From UBA9339 sp964535195 (GTDB lineage: Bacteria; Pseudomonadota; Gammaproteobacteria; UBA9339): DNA of 64,000 nt. Shown piece after piece: positions 49,640-59,060 of the stretch; position 1 is the first letter of the stretch, and every line of letters begins with the position of its first letter. The notes below the pieces were generated by a model, which had not been told where the DNA came from, searched no databases, and worked only from the letters and a program-made list of their open reading frames with translations. A program made the position numbers and the translations under genes. Where the stretch lies: NCBI GenBank assembly GCA_964535195.1, contig CAZHSI010000001.1, positions 124,001 through 188,000 on the forward strand. Reading direction: 5' to 3'.

Positions 49640-52525
49640 CTATCTTGGTGATGTTATTCCACCAAGTTCCACATTGCCCCTAGCTAGGGGGCGAACGCAA
49701 TGCTTATAATAATATATACCTCCAGTCACACCAACGCCTATGATTGCTGCACCGGCTGCTCCCCCGACCACTCCGCCGACTACAGCACCAACATTAAAGC
49801 TATTAATATTAATATTTACATTAGCAGTATCGTCTGCATATATAGCTCCGTCACTGCCATTCCAACTAAAACTATCTTGGCCGACATAGTCATTGTTTGG
49901 AGTATAAGTTAAGTTATTGATATCTGCTGCGGCAACGATTTGGTTAGTTGTTACGGAGATCCCAGATAATTGTAAGGTTCCATTAGTAGGCAGGGTAATA
50001 ATTTTAATGTTTACCAAACTGCTTCCTTGGTAACCGCTAAAGTTGTTGGCAAAATCAGCAGCCTCAAAAGACATTGTATTATTTTTCTTAACCGACTTGT
50101 CAAAGCTGGTTAACGCCAGCGTTTTATTATTGATAGTTAAATTAACGCTGGCAGTATTTGTTGCGTATAACGTTCCGTCGCTACCGTTCCATCCAAAGCT
50201 GTCACTGCCGACATATTCGGTGTTAGGGTTATACGTTAAATTACCTAGGTTATTTACGGCAATCTCATCGTTAATGTTTATTGCTACTTCCGATAACTTA
50301 AGTGTTCCATAAGTTGGCAGGCTTGTAATTTTAACTATGTCTAAGGGGTTGCTTCGGTAGCCGCTAAAACTACTGGTAAAGTCATTGGCAGCAAATGTTA
50401 TAACACTATTTTTATAACCAAGTTTAGTTATATTGTATACGGCTGGATTTTGGTCGCTCTCTACGGTTATATTTACCGTAGCAGCATTAATGGCGTAAAG
50501 TGTGCCATCACTGCCGTTCCAACTAAAACTATCTGATCCAATATAGTTGTTATTTGGGATATACGTTAAATTAATTATATCAGCTACAGAAATAACTTGG
50601 TTAGATGCCACAGAGTTGTTCGATAACTTTAAAACTCCATTAGTGGGCAAAGTAACAATTTGAATAGTAGCTAAACTATTTCCCTGATAACCCCTAAAGT
50701 GACTGCTAAAATCATAGACTGCAAAAGTCATTGCCTCGTTTTCAATGACCGATTTGGAAAGGTTGGATAATGTCGGCGCTTGGTCATTAATCGTTATGTT
50801 AACATTGGCGTCGTTTATGGCGTATAACGTCCCGTCGCTACCGCTCCACCCAAAATTGTCGCTGCCAAGATATCCAGTGATTGGAGTATACGTTAAACTG
50901 CCAAGATTATTTCTGGAAATTTCTTGATTAATAATTACTGTTTCTCCCGATAACTCCAGTGTCCCATGAGTTGGTAAGTTTGTAATCTTAACTGTGGCTA
51001 AAGGATTACCGCGATAGCCGATAAAACTATTACTAAAGTCGGTGGCAGTAAAAGTCATGACGTCATTTTCATAACAACTTTTAGTTACATTAGTCAAAGT
51101 TGGCTCTTGGTCTTTGTCGATGGCTATATTTACCATGGCGCCACTAGTAGCATAAAGTGTGCCATCGCTCCCGTTCCAACCGAAACTGTCATTACCGAAG
51201 TAGCCAGTGTTTGGGGTATACGTTAAGTTATATAGCCCCCCTAGCAAAATCTCATCGTTAGTCGTTACCGCTCCATTTGCTGATGCGAGTGCTCCGTGAG
51301 AAGGTAAACTTGTGGTTTTTATTTTAACTAAAGGGTTGCCTTGGTAGCCGTTAAAACTATCACTAAAATCCTTTTCTGTAAAAGTTATTACATTGTTTTC
51401 AACTATCGATTTGGCAACGTCGGTTAATGTCGGTGGTTGATCATTAATGGTTATCTCAACGCTAGTAGCATTTTTTGCGTATGAGGTGCCATCGCTGCCG
51501 TTCCAACTAAAGCTGTCGCTGCCAATGTATCTGGTATTTGGGGTGTAGGTTAGGTTGCCCAAATTACCCACGGCAATTTCTTCATTAGTTGTTACTGGGT
51601 TTCCAGATAACGCAAGTGTTCCATGAGACGGCAAACTTGTGATTTTTATTTTGGTTAAGGTAGCCCCACCTTGGCAGTCATTAAAGGTGCTAGTGAAATT
51701 CAAGGGTGTAAAAGCTATGACAGAATTTTCGTAAGACGAAATCGTTAGATTGGATGATAAGGTGGGTGGTTCGCTAAAAGATCGAATGGCGCGTACGCCG
51801 GCGTAACTACCAGCGCCAACCTTAGGATTATAGCCGGCGGCGTTAGGATGAAAGACGTGGGCCCATGCTTCTTCGGGATTGCTTGAGGATTCGGTAGAGC
51901 TCCAATAGGTTTCACAGTAATATGCGGTAGTAACACAATAAGTGCCGCCCAGCAAGCACTGTATTCCACCAGCTTTGCTGCCGGTACAGTTGTTCTCGGT
52001 GAAAATATTGGCTAGCAAATTACTGGCATTAGCATAAAGATACATATTGTTTAATTCATTTGCAGATGGTAAATACCAATCGGTATATCCTCCTCCTGCA
52101 TAATTATGACAGACCCGTGCTGCGTTACAAGTTGAGTTATCATGGGGTAGTGCAGCGATAATAGTTGCTGTATTAGCTGCTCCATCATAAAACGAAGTAG
52201 CATTGGTTTGGGAGGTTGTACAAGCCCAGTAGACACCATTGTTAGAGTTAGAGTTGACATCAATTTGGTCTTGGTTGGCCATGATAAGACCGTGATAGCC
52301 TGTTCCTTTAGTCACACATTGAGAGGTATTTGTTGTGTTTGCTACACAAAATACCGTTCCTCCTCCGTAAGACGAGCCGACACTAATTGCACTACAATTT
52401 TTTGCGTAGCAGCAAGTTATGCTGAAGATTGAAGAAACCGTCAGAGACAAAACCAGCGCATACCTATTAATGATTGATTTTAGTTCCCACCTTATACATA
52501 AAAATTTCAATTTACTGTATGTCAT
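49640..52525 (-). CDS. Surface-type protein: DUF1566/Lcl-like domain plus six cadherin-like repeats
   Basis: A 961-aa exported protein. Residues 1-42 hold a long signal region with a hydrophobic core (YALVLSLTVSSIFSITCC). Residues about 43-248 form a DUF1566/Lcl-C-terminal-like domain: YTDWYLPSANELNNMY, YWSSTE, and GVRAIRSF at its end, with several Cys. Residues about 250-915 are six tandem repeats of about 110 aa. Each ends in a variant of NLTYTPN..Y.G.DSF.WNGSDG, the VCBS/tandem-95 cadherin-like pattern. The C-terminus has a Gly/Ala-rich membrane segment (VVGGVVGGAAGAAIIGVGV) and a short basic tail. Lcl of Legionella is an adhesin; adhesion is a reasonable but unproven role. Confidence 0.8.
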   Translation of the reverse strand: MTYSKLKFLCIRWELKSIINRYALVLSLTVSSIFSITCCYAKNCSAISVGSSYGGGTVFCVANTTNTSQCVTKGTGYHGLIMANQDQIDVNSNSNNGVYWACTTSQTNATSFYDGAANTATIIAALPHDNSTCNAARVCHNYAGGGYTDWYLPSANELNNMYLYANASNLLANIFTENNCTGSKAGGIQCLLGGTYCVTTAYYCETYWSSTESSSNPEEAWAHVFHPNAAGYNPKVGAGSYAGVRAIRSFSEPPTLSSNLTISSYENSVIAFTPLNFTSTFNDCQGGATLTKIKITSLPSHGTLALSGNPVTTNEEIAVGNLGNLTYTPNTRYIGSDSFSWNGSDGTSYAKNATSVEITINDQPPTLTDVAKSIVENNVITFTEKDFSDSFNGYQGNPLVKIKTTSLPSHGALASANGAVTTNDEILLGGLYNLTYTPNTGYFGNDSFGWNGSDGTLYATSGAMVNIAIDKDQEPTLTNVTKSCYENDVMTFTATDFSNSFIGYRGNPLATVKITNLPTHGTLELSGETVIINQEISRNNLGSLTYTPITGYLGSDNFGWSGSDGTLYAINDANVNITINDQAPTLSNLSKSVIENEAMTFAVYDFSSHFRGYQGNSLATIQIVTLPTNGVLKLSNNSVASNQVISVADIINLTYIPNNNYIGSDSFSWNGSDGTLYAINAATVNITVESDQNPAVYNITKLGYKNSVITFAANDFTSSFSGYRSNPLDIVKITSLPTYGTLKLSEVAININDEIAVNNLGNLTYNPNTEYVGSDSFGWNGSDGTLYATNTASVNLTINNKTLALTSFDKSVKKNNTMSFEAADFANNFSGYQGSSLVNIKIITLPTNGTLQLSGISVTTNQIVAAADINNLTYTPNNDYVGQDSFSWNGSDGAIYADDTANVNININSFNVGAVVGGVVGGAAGAAIIGVGVTGGIYYYKHCVRPLARGNVELGGITSPR
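49790..51770 (-). repeat. Six tandem ~330-bp coding repeats
   Basis: Six consecutive units of about 110 codons within the cadherin-like protein share NGSDGTLYA-type and LTYTPN-type segments but differ at many codons. They are old duplications rather than recent copies. Recombination between units could change repeat number. Confidence 0.75.
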
Positions 52526-52906
52526 ATCGGTTTCTCCGTTTAACGCTTTTTGGGGAAAGCAGTGATTGTTAGCATCTTATTAACGGTTACTGCTAATGCA
52601 TAATATATTATGCTTTTGCTTAATCCTTTGATCTAAAACAATGGTGGACTGTAATATAATGTTGTAAAAAAGTCTATTTTTTTTAACCTAATGTTAAGCT
52701 TTAAGCTTGTCTGCAACCCCGGCATAGGCAGGCCATCAATTTTATTAAGGGCTTAGGCTAACAGAAAAATCTACTAACAATTCTTATCCTATCAAAACCT
52801 AATTAACAGAGTAACTTATCCTATCTTGGGTAATATTTAATGTGAGTCAATTGGCTGGTAACTAATAGTTTGAAGCTAAAGGCATTTCTTAGTATAGTGA
52901 TTTTTT
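52526..52906. other. Divergent intergenic region with a 16-bp palindrome
   Basis: About 380 bp between the cadherin-like gene and the exporter operon. It contains GCATAATATATTATGC (52598-52613), an exact palindrome about 75 bp upstream of the cadherin-like gene and a possible binding site. It also contains the exporter promoter listed separately. No reading frame is credible. Confidence 0.5.
52870..52898 (+). promoter_or_regulatory. Promoter of the MacAB-like operon, giving an almost leaderless mRNA
   Basis: TTGAAG (52870-52875) and TATAGT (52893-52898, 5 of 6) are 17 bp apart. The ATG at 52907 is only 8 nt beyond the -10 box, so the message would begin at or within a few bases of the start codon. 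No Shine-Dalgarno sequence is present. Confidence 0.5.
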
Positions 52907-54091
52907 ATGCAACTACCACCAAAAAGATATAGATGGTTTTTAGCTATTGCGATTAGTTTTATCTTAATAGCAGTCGGGTTATTTTTTTATTTTAAAAAAC
53001 CGCAAGCTATTATGCCAACTGTTGCTGTTACCCAAGGTGCTCTTACTGAAATTGCTGAGGCTGTTGGTTATATAAAAACGCGTGATTTTAGCATGGTTAA
53101 ATCTCAGGTAGATGGTATTGTTGAAGCTATCTATCATGAAGAAGGGGAGTACGTTAAACAAGATACCCCACTAATTAAAATCAAACCTACACCTGCACCT
53201 ATCGATTACGCCGAAGCTTATAAAAATCTTGTTAATGACACTAATGAAGAGAGGCATGCCGAGACTGAGCTTAAACGTCAAGAATATTTATTCAAGACCG
53301 GTATAATTACTGTCAATAATTACGAACTGGTAAAATCTCGTAAAGATTATGAACAAGCAAGAAATCAAAAGACTTTATCTGAACAGAAATTGGCATTGAT
53401 CACTCGTGGGGAAACAGTTGTGGGTGATAAAGCTATTGCTAATATTATTAATAGTCCAATAGATGGTTATATTCTGTATCGTAATGTTAATCTTGGTGAC
53501 CCTGTAATTTCAATTAAAAGCTCGCAGTCAGCAACTTCTTTGTTTGTGGTGGCTAATATGAAAGAATTAGTGTTCCAAGGCTCGGTTGACGAACGGGATG
53601 CTGCTAAAATAAAGCCAGGAATGGTTGCTAAAATCAAAGTTGGTTCTTTACCTGACAAAGAGATCACAGGAAAAATTAGTAGGATAGCTTTACAGTCGGA
53701 TAAGGAAAATGCAAACCTGGGGATGTCTGGATCAGTCAGTAATTCATCATCATCTTCTTCTTCAAATTCTCCATTTAACGTGGGTTTTAAAATAGAAGTT
53801 GCTAATTTAGAATTTCCCCGTGATTTGGTATTGCGCTCGGGGTATTCTGCCATCGCCAGTGTCGAAGTAAAAAAACTCGATAATGTGTTGATGTTACCGA
53901 TTAGAGCCATCCAATTTAAAGATGCTAAACCTTATGTTTTATTACCAGGGAAACATAGCAAGAAACCACAAGAGCAACCAGTTGATGTTGGGATTAGCGA
54001 TGGGATTAATGTCGAAATTACCCGTGGTTTGAAACTTGGCGAAAAGGTTCTTGATCAAAGTGATGTAACTGTTGTTATGCAGAATAAATAA
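52907..54091 (+). CDS. MacA-like periplasmic adaptor (HlyD family)
   Basis: The adaptor links an inner-membrane ABC exporter to an outer-membrane channel. It has 394 aa with a single N-terminal membrane helix (residues about 10-30), a split biotinyl-lipoyl domain (VKSQVDGIVEAIYHEEGEYVKQ and NIINSPIDGYILYRNVNLGDPV), a short alpha-hairpin between, a beta-barrel and a membrane-proximal domain (VEVKKLDNVLMLPIRAI). An odd feature is a poly-Ser run around residues 280-288, encoded by TCA/TCT repeats. It is the first gene of a four-gene operon with two permeases and an ATPase. Confidence 0.9.
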   Translation: MQLPPKRYRWFLAIAISFILIAVGLFFYFKKPQAIMPTVAVTQGALTEIAEAVGYIKTRDFSMVKSQVDGIVEAIYHEEGEYVKQDTPLIKIKPTPAPIDYAEAYKNLVNDTNEERHAETELKRQEYLFKTGIITVNNYELVKSRKDYEQARNQKTLSEQKLALITRGETVVGDKAIANIINSPIDGYILYRNVNLGDPVISIKSSQSATSLFVVANMKELVFQGSVDERDAAKIKPGMVAKIKVGSLPDKEITGKISRIALQSDKENANLGMSGSVSNSSSSSSSNSPFNVGFKIEVANLEFPRDLVLRSGYSAIASVEVKKLDNVLMLPIRAIQFKDAKPYVLLPGKHSKKPQEQPVDVGISDGINVEITRGLKLGEKVLDQSDVTVVMQNK

Positions 54092-54105
54092 TAGCTGCTT
54101 TCATA

Positions 54106-55326
54106 ATGAATATCTTAATTTCACAGATTTTCCATAATCTTTGGCTGAATAAGCTACGCTCAAGTCTGGCTATTTTTTGTATTGCTTTTGGTGTGTTTAT
54201 TATGGTTATGCTTATGGCGCTTGGTGATGGGTTTTGTAAGGAGAGTGCTCGTAATATTATGAGGATAGCCGATAATTCTTTGGCGGTCAGTCTTAGAGGA
54301 TCATCAAAATCATATCAAGGTTATCCGAAAGGGCAAACCAACCGTATAGCTATTAATGATGTGGTAATGTTACCAAAAGTTTTACCAGATATCGAAATGA
54401 CGACGCCAATGTTAAGCCAAAGAGCCATTTTAAGTTATCGCGGTAAAGCGCAAGCTAAAATGGTTTGGGGAGTAACCCCTGGCCATATGTGTTTGGCTAA
54501 ACTTACCGTGGAGTTTCCCGGTCGGTTTATCAAACAAATAGATATAGAGCGTCAAGCGCGAGTGGTGGTGCTTAGCAGTAAAGCCAGAGATATTTTTTAT
54601 GGTAAAGCTAGTAATCCTATCGGTACCAAATTTTTAATCGACAGCGTTCCTTTTACGGTTATTGGGGTGCTATCTAAAGAGCATGAGCAGGGTGGCTTTG
54701 GTTACAGTGATGATGTGTATATATCATATAAATCTTATGAGGAATTATACGCAGAGAAATATGTTAACTTTTTTTTCGCGATTGCTAAACCTGGGATAAA
54801 TTCAGGCAAGGCCGAACAAATGTTACGTAGTTACTTTGGTTATAAATACCATTTTGACAAAAACGATAAAGAAGCCATGTTTTTTTGGGGTTCAAGTAAA
54901 CTTCATGAGTCTATCCGTTGGTTTTTAATTGGGATCCAACTATTTTTGTTTTTTTGTGGGCTGATGATTTTAGCAGTTGGTAGTATTGGGGTTGCTAACA
55001 TTATGTTTTTAATTATCGCTGAGCGAACTTATGAAATTGGTCTACGTAAAGCAATTGGTGCTAAAGATCAGCAAATATTTTGCCAGCTCTTTTTCGAAGT
55101 ATTAATGATTATGGGGGGTGGTGGTATTTTGGGGTTAATGGCAGCTTTTTTTACTACAGCATTTTTACAAAATATAATTTTACCTGGCTGGCTCGGAGTG
55201 CCAACCGTTTCTTGGATAACAGCGCTAATAGCTATTTTTGTGTTGACCTTGGTTGGTTTAGTGACCAGCTTTTTTCCAGCACGGCGTGCAGCCGAAATGG
55301 ATCCTATCGAGGCGTTGTTATCATGA
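54106..55326 (+). CDS. MacB-like ABC transporter permease (first)
   Basis: A 406-aa FtsX/MacB-type permease with an N-terminal helix (about 20-40), a periplasmic MacB_PCD domain of some 220 residues and three C-terminal helices ending with FFPARRAAEMDPIEALLS, the characteristic end of the family. The coupling segment ERTYEIGLRKAIGA is present. It lies 15 nt after the adaptor, and its TGA overlaps the next ATG. It lacks its own ATPase domain, unlike E. coli MacB. The two permeases of this operon presumably form a heterodimer. Confidence 0.9.
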   Translation: MNILISQIFHNLWLNKLRSSLAIFCIAFGVFIMVMLMALGDGFCKESARNIMRIADNSLAVSLRGSSKSYQGYPKGQTNRIAINDVVMLPKVLPDIEMTTPMLSQRAILSYRGKAQAKMVWGVTPGHMCLAKLTVEFPGRFIKQIDIERQARVVVLSSKARDIFYGKASNPIGTKFLIDSVPFTVIGVLSKEHEQGGFGYSDDVYISYKSYEELYAEKYVNFFFAIAKPGINSGKAEQMLRSYFGYKYHFDKNDKEAMFFWGSSKLHESIRWFLIGIQLFLFFCGLMILAVGSIGVANIMFLIIAERTYEIGLRKAIGAKDQQIFCQLFFEVLMIMGGGGILGLMAAFFTTAFLQNIILPGWLGVPTVSWITALIAIFVLTLVGLVTSFFPARRAAEMDPIEALLS

Positions 55327-56561
55327 TTACGTTACGTGAAATAACTCAGGATTTATTTTACGAAAAAACTCGAACAATTTTGACAATTATTGCTATTGCT
55401 TGGGGAACTTTTTCGATTGCGATCACTTTGGCAGTTGGTGAAGGGTTACGTCTAAACTTTGCGCGCACTCTGGCAAATGCTGGTGATAGGTTACTTATGG
55501 TATATCCCGGGGTCACTTCAAAAAATTACCGCGGCATTGGTGTTAATGAGCCTTTAAAACTTACGAAAAAAGATTTTAAATCTATAGTCGCATTGCCCAA
55601 TATAAATGGTGCAACTATACAATACAATTTTGAAACCAAGTTACGCTACCGTGGTCATGAAACTCGCGAGGCTTTTCGGGCAGTGTCTCCTGCTTACGCA
55701 GTTACACACTATATTAAGGTTGGAGTAAGACAAAGATTTATTTCAACTTTAGATGGCCAAAATCGTAGTTCAGTAATCGTAATTGGCGCCAATGTTGCCA
55801 AAGAGTTGTTTCCCAATGAAGATATGATAGGGAAAACTGTATATATCGATAACCACCCCTTTAAGGTTGTGGGTATAATGCAACCAAAACCTCAGCTAAC
55901 TGGCAGCGATATTCCTGATGAGTGGCTCAATTTTATTCCATTCACGACTTATGAGTTGCTGCATGGTCCTGAGAGTGTCGATCTTATCGCAGTAGCTTAT
56001 AAAGATTTTAAAGCATTACCCCAAATCAAAGCCAACATTCAAAAGGTGGTAGCTTTTAATCATAATGTTGATCCAACTGATGTTAGTATTGTTAATTTTT
56101 CCGATATTGCGGAACAACAGGAAGAAATTAATAATTTTTTTATTAATATGCAGATTTTTCTTGGAGTGGTTGGTGGCTTAGCGCTATTACTTGCGGGTGT
56201 GGGGATTGCTAATGTTATGTATGCTGCAGTTAGACGCAGTACCCATCAAATCGGCATCAGAATGGCGCTTGGGGCAACCACTAAGAATATTTTATCGCAT
56301 TATATTTTTGGATCGTTAATCGCCACTATTGTCGGTGGAATTATTGGAATTATTATGGCAACGGTGTTGGTTTATGTAGTAAGTTTAATTCCACTTACCG
56401 GTGAACTAATTCAGTTTACTGGTAAGCCAAAACCGGTGCTATCATTTTTGGTGTTAATCATTGTCGTTATCGTCCTAGGAATCGTTGGTTTTCTTGCTGG
56501 ACTATTTCCAGCGTTAAAAGCTACGAAAATTGATCCCGCAGAGGCATTAATTTATGAGTGA
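55323..56561 (+). CDS. MacB-like ABC transporter permease (second)
   Basis: A 412-aa permease with the same plan: an N-terminal helix (TILTIIAIAWGTFSIAITLA), a periplasmic MacB_PCD domain and three C-terminal helices ending ALFPALKATKIDPAEALIYE-like. The frame is open back to 55080, but those residues overlap the first permease and are nonsense. The ATG at 55323 (ATGA overlap) is the start. The motif RRSTHQIGIRMALGA is the ATPase-coupling loop. It overlaps the downstream ATPase by 8 nt. Confidence 0.92.
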   Translation: MITLREITQDLFYEKTRTILTIIAIAWGTFSIAITLAVGEGLRLNFARTLANAGDRLLMVYPGVTSKNYRGIGVNEPLKLTKKDFKSIVALPNINGATIQYNFETKLRYRGHETREAFRAVSPAYAVTHYIKVGVRQRFISTLDGQNRSSVIVIGANVAKELFPNEDMIGKTVYIDNHPFKVVGIMQPKPQLTGSDIPDEWLNFIPFTTYELLHGPESVDLIAVAYKDFKALPQIKANIQKVVAFNHNVDPTDVSIVNFSDIAEQQEEINNFFINMQIFLGVVGGLALLLAGVGIANVMYAAVRRSTHQIGIRMALGATTKNILSHYIFGSLIATIVGGIIGIIMATVLVYVVSLIPLTGELIQFTGKPKPVLSFLVLIIVVIVLGIVGFLAGLFPALKATKIDPAEALIYE

Positions 56562-57234
56562 AATAATTGCAAAACTACATAACATTGGCAAAACTTATCA
56601 AGCTGGCAAAACAAGTTTTGTAGCATTACGTAATATAAATCTAGAAATTAAGCGCGGTGAATATGTTGCAATTTTAGGCCCGAGTGGTTCAGGCAAATCA
56701 ACTTTAATGCAAATTATTGGTTGTCTTTCGACGCCAACGACTGGTAATTATATTTTATCAGGGAAAGAGGTCAGTAAATTGCCTAGCGATGAGCTGGCAA
56801 AAATTCGCAATTTATATGTTGGTTTTATTTTTCAGAAGTTTAATTTGCTTCCGCAAATGACGGCAGTTGATAATGTAGCTTTGCCATTAGTTTATCGTGG
56901 TATAAAAGCCACAGAAAGAATCACCAGAGCAAAAGAGATGTTACAGCAAGTGGGTTTGGCAACTCATTTTACTCATCGTTCTAATGAATTATCTGGCGGG
57001 CAGCAACAACGCGTAGCGATTGCTCGGGCTCTTGTAACCAATCCAGAAATCATACTTGCCGATGAGCCCACGGGTAATTTGGATAGTAAAGCTGGAACTG
57101 AAATTATTAATCTATTTGGTGAGGCTAATGCCAAAGGTAAAACCGTAATAATAGTAACTCATGATATCAATATGGCACGACATGCAAAAAGAACGGTCGC
57201 GATCCAGGACGGTGCTATTCGTGTTAGCGACTGA
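56554..57234 (+). CDS. MacB/LolD-type ABC transporter ATPase
   Basis: A 226-aa ATPase of the MacB/LolD/FtsE group: Walker A GPSGSGKST, Q-loop FIFQKFNLLPQMTA, signature LSGGQQQR, Walker B ILADEPTGNLD and switch His VTHD. It is the last gene of the adaptor-permease-permease-ATPase operon. Transported substrates of such exporters include macrolides, peptides and siderophores; nothing here identifies the cargo, and the outer-membrane TolC partner is not encoded nearby. Confidence 0.95.
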   Translation: MSEIIAKLHNIGKTYQAGKTSFVALRNINLEIKRGEYVAILGPSGSGKSTLMQIIGCLSTPTTGNYILSGKEVSKLPSDELAKIRNLYVGFIFQKFNLLPQMTAVDNVALPLVYRGIKATERITRAKEMLQQVGLATHFTHRSNELSGGQQQRVAIARALVTNPEIILADEPTGNLDSKAGTEIINLFGEANAKGKTVIIVTHDINMARHAKRTVAIQDGAIRVSD

Positions 57235-58116
57235 TGTTCTTTCTAGTAAACTCGGTCATCGCGCCTCATTTATTAATCTTTTTATAAGTAATCAATTATA
57301 TCAGGCAGTATACTGAGGATGATTCGTTTGAAAGTATGATTTTATCTTTTTAGGATTTTTTTCGTGCTACGCGTGCCACCAAGCATTGATAGGTAGAGCC
57401 TGTCCCAAATTGCCCTGTTTTTATCAATAACCAAAGGAAACAAATTACTTTTACGCATTTTGTTACGATCGGCTACTAAAATTCGATCAGGTTTTAAGCT
57501 TTTGACCCAAAAGATGATTTTTAGACATGGCTCTCCCTGAACAATATTTTTATTCTGATTATCGAAGTTTATTATGCGGCTTTTTGTAGTGCGGCTCGTT
57601 CAATATCAAATGCTTTATACGATAGAACCCAGAGATCATGGGTCACAGAACACACCAGTTGATAGCCTGTCTTTTGTAAGTTGTTATCTTGCAGCGCAAG
57701 GGGTTTCTTAAAAAAACATTTTTAAAAATGCCGATGCGTCCTTCGGTTTGGCTGTGCTTGGTTTGTCATGATAAAAAAATTCTATCTTTCAGTTTTATGA
57801 AATATTGGGATTAGATGCTATTTATCCCAAACCTATAATTTTTAAACAGAATAGATAGGAAGCAGTGTGGTAGCCATAACTTGTGGACAATACGCCTTAA
57901 ATTGTATGGTAAAATGCTTAACCTTTTAGTTTCGGCAAAATAAAACCCCATAGGTTAAAAACCGGTATTTTTATTATTTAATAAAAATATAGAATATGTT
58001 TTTGGTATTAGTATTTTTTAAAAAAATGCTAGCCACATTTAAATTTTAAGCTTTGCCCCGCCGCATGTGGTACGACTTTATATATTAAGCCAACTATAAT
58101 TATAGGAGTAAACATC
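57235..58116. other. 880-bp stretch with IS debris
   Basis: No intact gene. On the minus strand, 57572-57795 is a transposase relic (listed separately). A second open stretch without a start codon, 57342 to about 57536 on the minus strand, reads WVKSLKPDRILVADRNKMRK and ends KKILKR; I do not recognise it. The last 150 bp are A/T-rich and should hold the promoter of the gene at 58117. Confidence 0.5.
57572..57795 (-). pseudogene. Transposase C-terminal remnant with stop and frameshift
   Basis: The minus strand reads KLKDRIFFLS, a TGA (57766-57768), then QTKHSQTEGRIGIFKNVFL, RNPLRCKITTYKRQAINWCVL, a one-base frameshift near 57641-57646, and THDLWVLSYKAFD to a double stop. The TEGRIGIFKN...A..W.VL.HDLWVL pattern is the C-terminal end of a DDE transposase, with the Glu as likely catalytic residue. 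I cannot name the IS family with certainty. No inverted repeats are found. Confidence 0.7.
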
Positions 58117-59049
58117 GTGCGAAAAACATTTTCTAAGATATTTTGTTCTATTTTAATTTTAATGGGAGTTAGAGTGTATGGCGAAATAACTCATGTCCAT
58201 GTTGCAGGTCAAATGACCCAGGAGGCGACGGAGCAAATGGAAATTGTTATAACTGCCGAAGCTCTTATAAAACATGAGGATCTGGTGGTAGAAAAAGCTA
58301 AGAATGCTATAACAGCCGCAAAAGAAGCTATAGCCAAAGCAGAGCTAGATATACAAGGTAGTGGCTCAAATAAAGAAAAGGCAGAAGCGGATAAAGTAGC
58401 AGCAGAAACAGCGAAGAAACAAGCGGAAGTTGCTATAGAAGCAGCTGAGAATGAATTAAAACAAATAAGAGCATGGATACCGGCAAACGGTGCATGTGTT
58501 CCTTCTGGACATTCATATGGTGGATTATGGCGTAGAATAAGACCTGAACAATCAGGAGATTGGTATTTCCATACTGTTGGATGTGATGAAGATGTTTTGG
58601 ATAGACAAATGGGGTATTTTTGGAAGAAAAGCAAAGGGGAGCTAGAAGACATTATTAATAGGGGGTGTACTGGTACTGACTCGACTAGTCCGCGTGGTTG
58701 TCAAATTATGGCAGGATATAGTTTAGACGCACGAAACACTGAAGAAAAATACGCCAAGTGTGAAGAGGGTAAAAGGATTATACCAGGAAAAGAAACTACT
58801 ATATCAAGCTTAAAAATAGCAAAGCAAGGGGCAGTAAAAATAATAGAAAATGCTGTAAAGATTATAGAGGAAGCAATAAAAAATATAGAATTAGCAAAAA
58901 CTGCTAAAGAGAACTACCTCGCGAATATAAAAGATGAAGAAGAGGTTATACGACTAGCTAATACTAGTATCGAAGAAGCGCGTAAACGGATTGAGGTTGC
59001 TGAAAATATTTTAAAAGGGACGCGTGGTGAAGAAAAAAAAGAACTTTAA
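58117..59049 (+). CDS. Secreted coiled-coil protein with a Cys-rich central domain
   Basis: An unrecognised 310-aa protein. The signal peptide is MRKTFSKIFCSILILMGVRVYG. Residues about 30-120 and 225-310 are Ala/Glu/Lys-rich coiled coils (EKAEADKVAAETAKKQAE; EEAIKNIELAKTAKENY). Between them, residues 125-215 form a compact Cys-, Trp- and Gly-rich domain (GACVPSGHSYGG, WYFHTVGCDED, GCTGTDSTSPRGC) with five or more Cys that could form disulfides in the periplasm. A coiled-coil stalk presenting a disulfide-bonded head is the picture suggested; the function is unknown. It starts with GTG or the Met it encodes at 58117, after TAGGAG. Confidence 0.65.
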   Translation: MRKTFSKIFCSILILMGVRVYGEITHVHVAGQMTQEATEQMEIVITAEALIKHEDLVVEKAKNAITAAKEAIAKAELDIQGSGSNKEKAEADKVAAETAKKQAEVAIEAAENELKQIRAWIPANGACVPSGHSYGGLWRRIRPEQSGDWYFHTVGCDEDVLDRQMGYFWKKSKGELEDIINRGCTGTDSTSPRGCQIMAGYSLDARNTEEKYAKCEEGKRIIPGKETTISSLKIAKQGAVKIIENAVKIIEEAIKNIELAKTAKENYLANIKDEEEVIRLANTSIEEARKRIEVAENILKGTRGEEKKEL

Positions 59050-59060
59050 TTGTGGGGCAT

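Noticed and set aside
55080..55322. 81-codon upstream extension of the second exporter permease
   Set aside because: It lies within the first permease in another frame and its residues do not resemble the family; the ATGA overlap at 55323 is the start.
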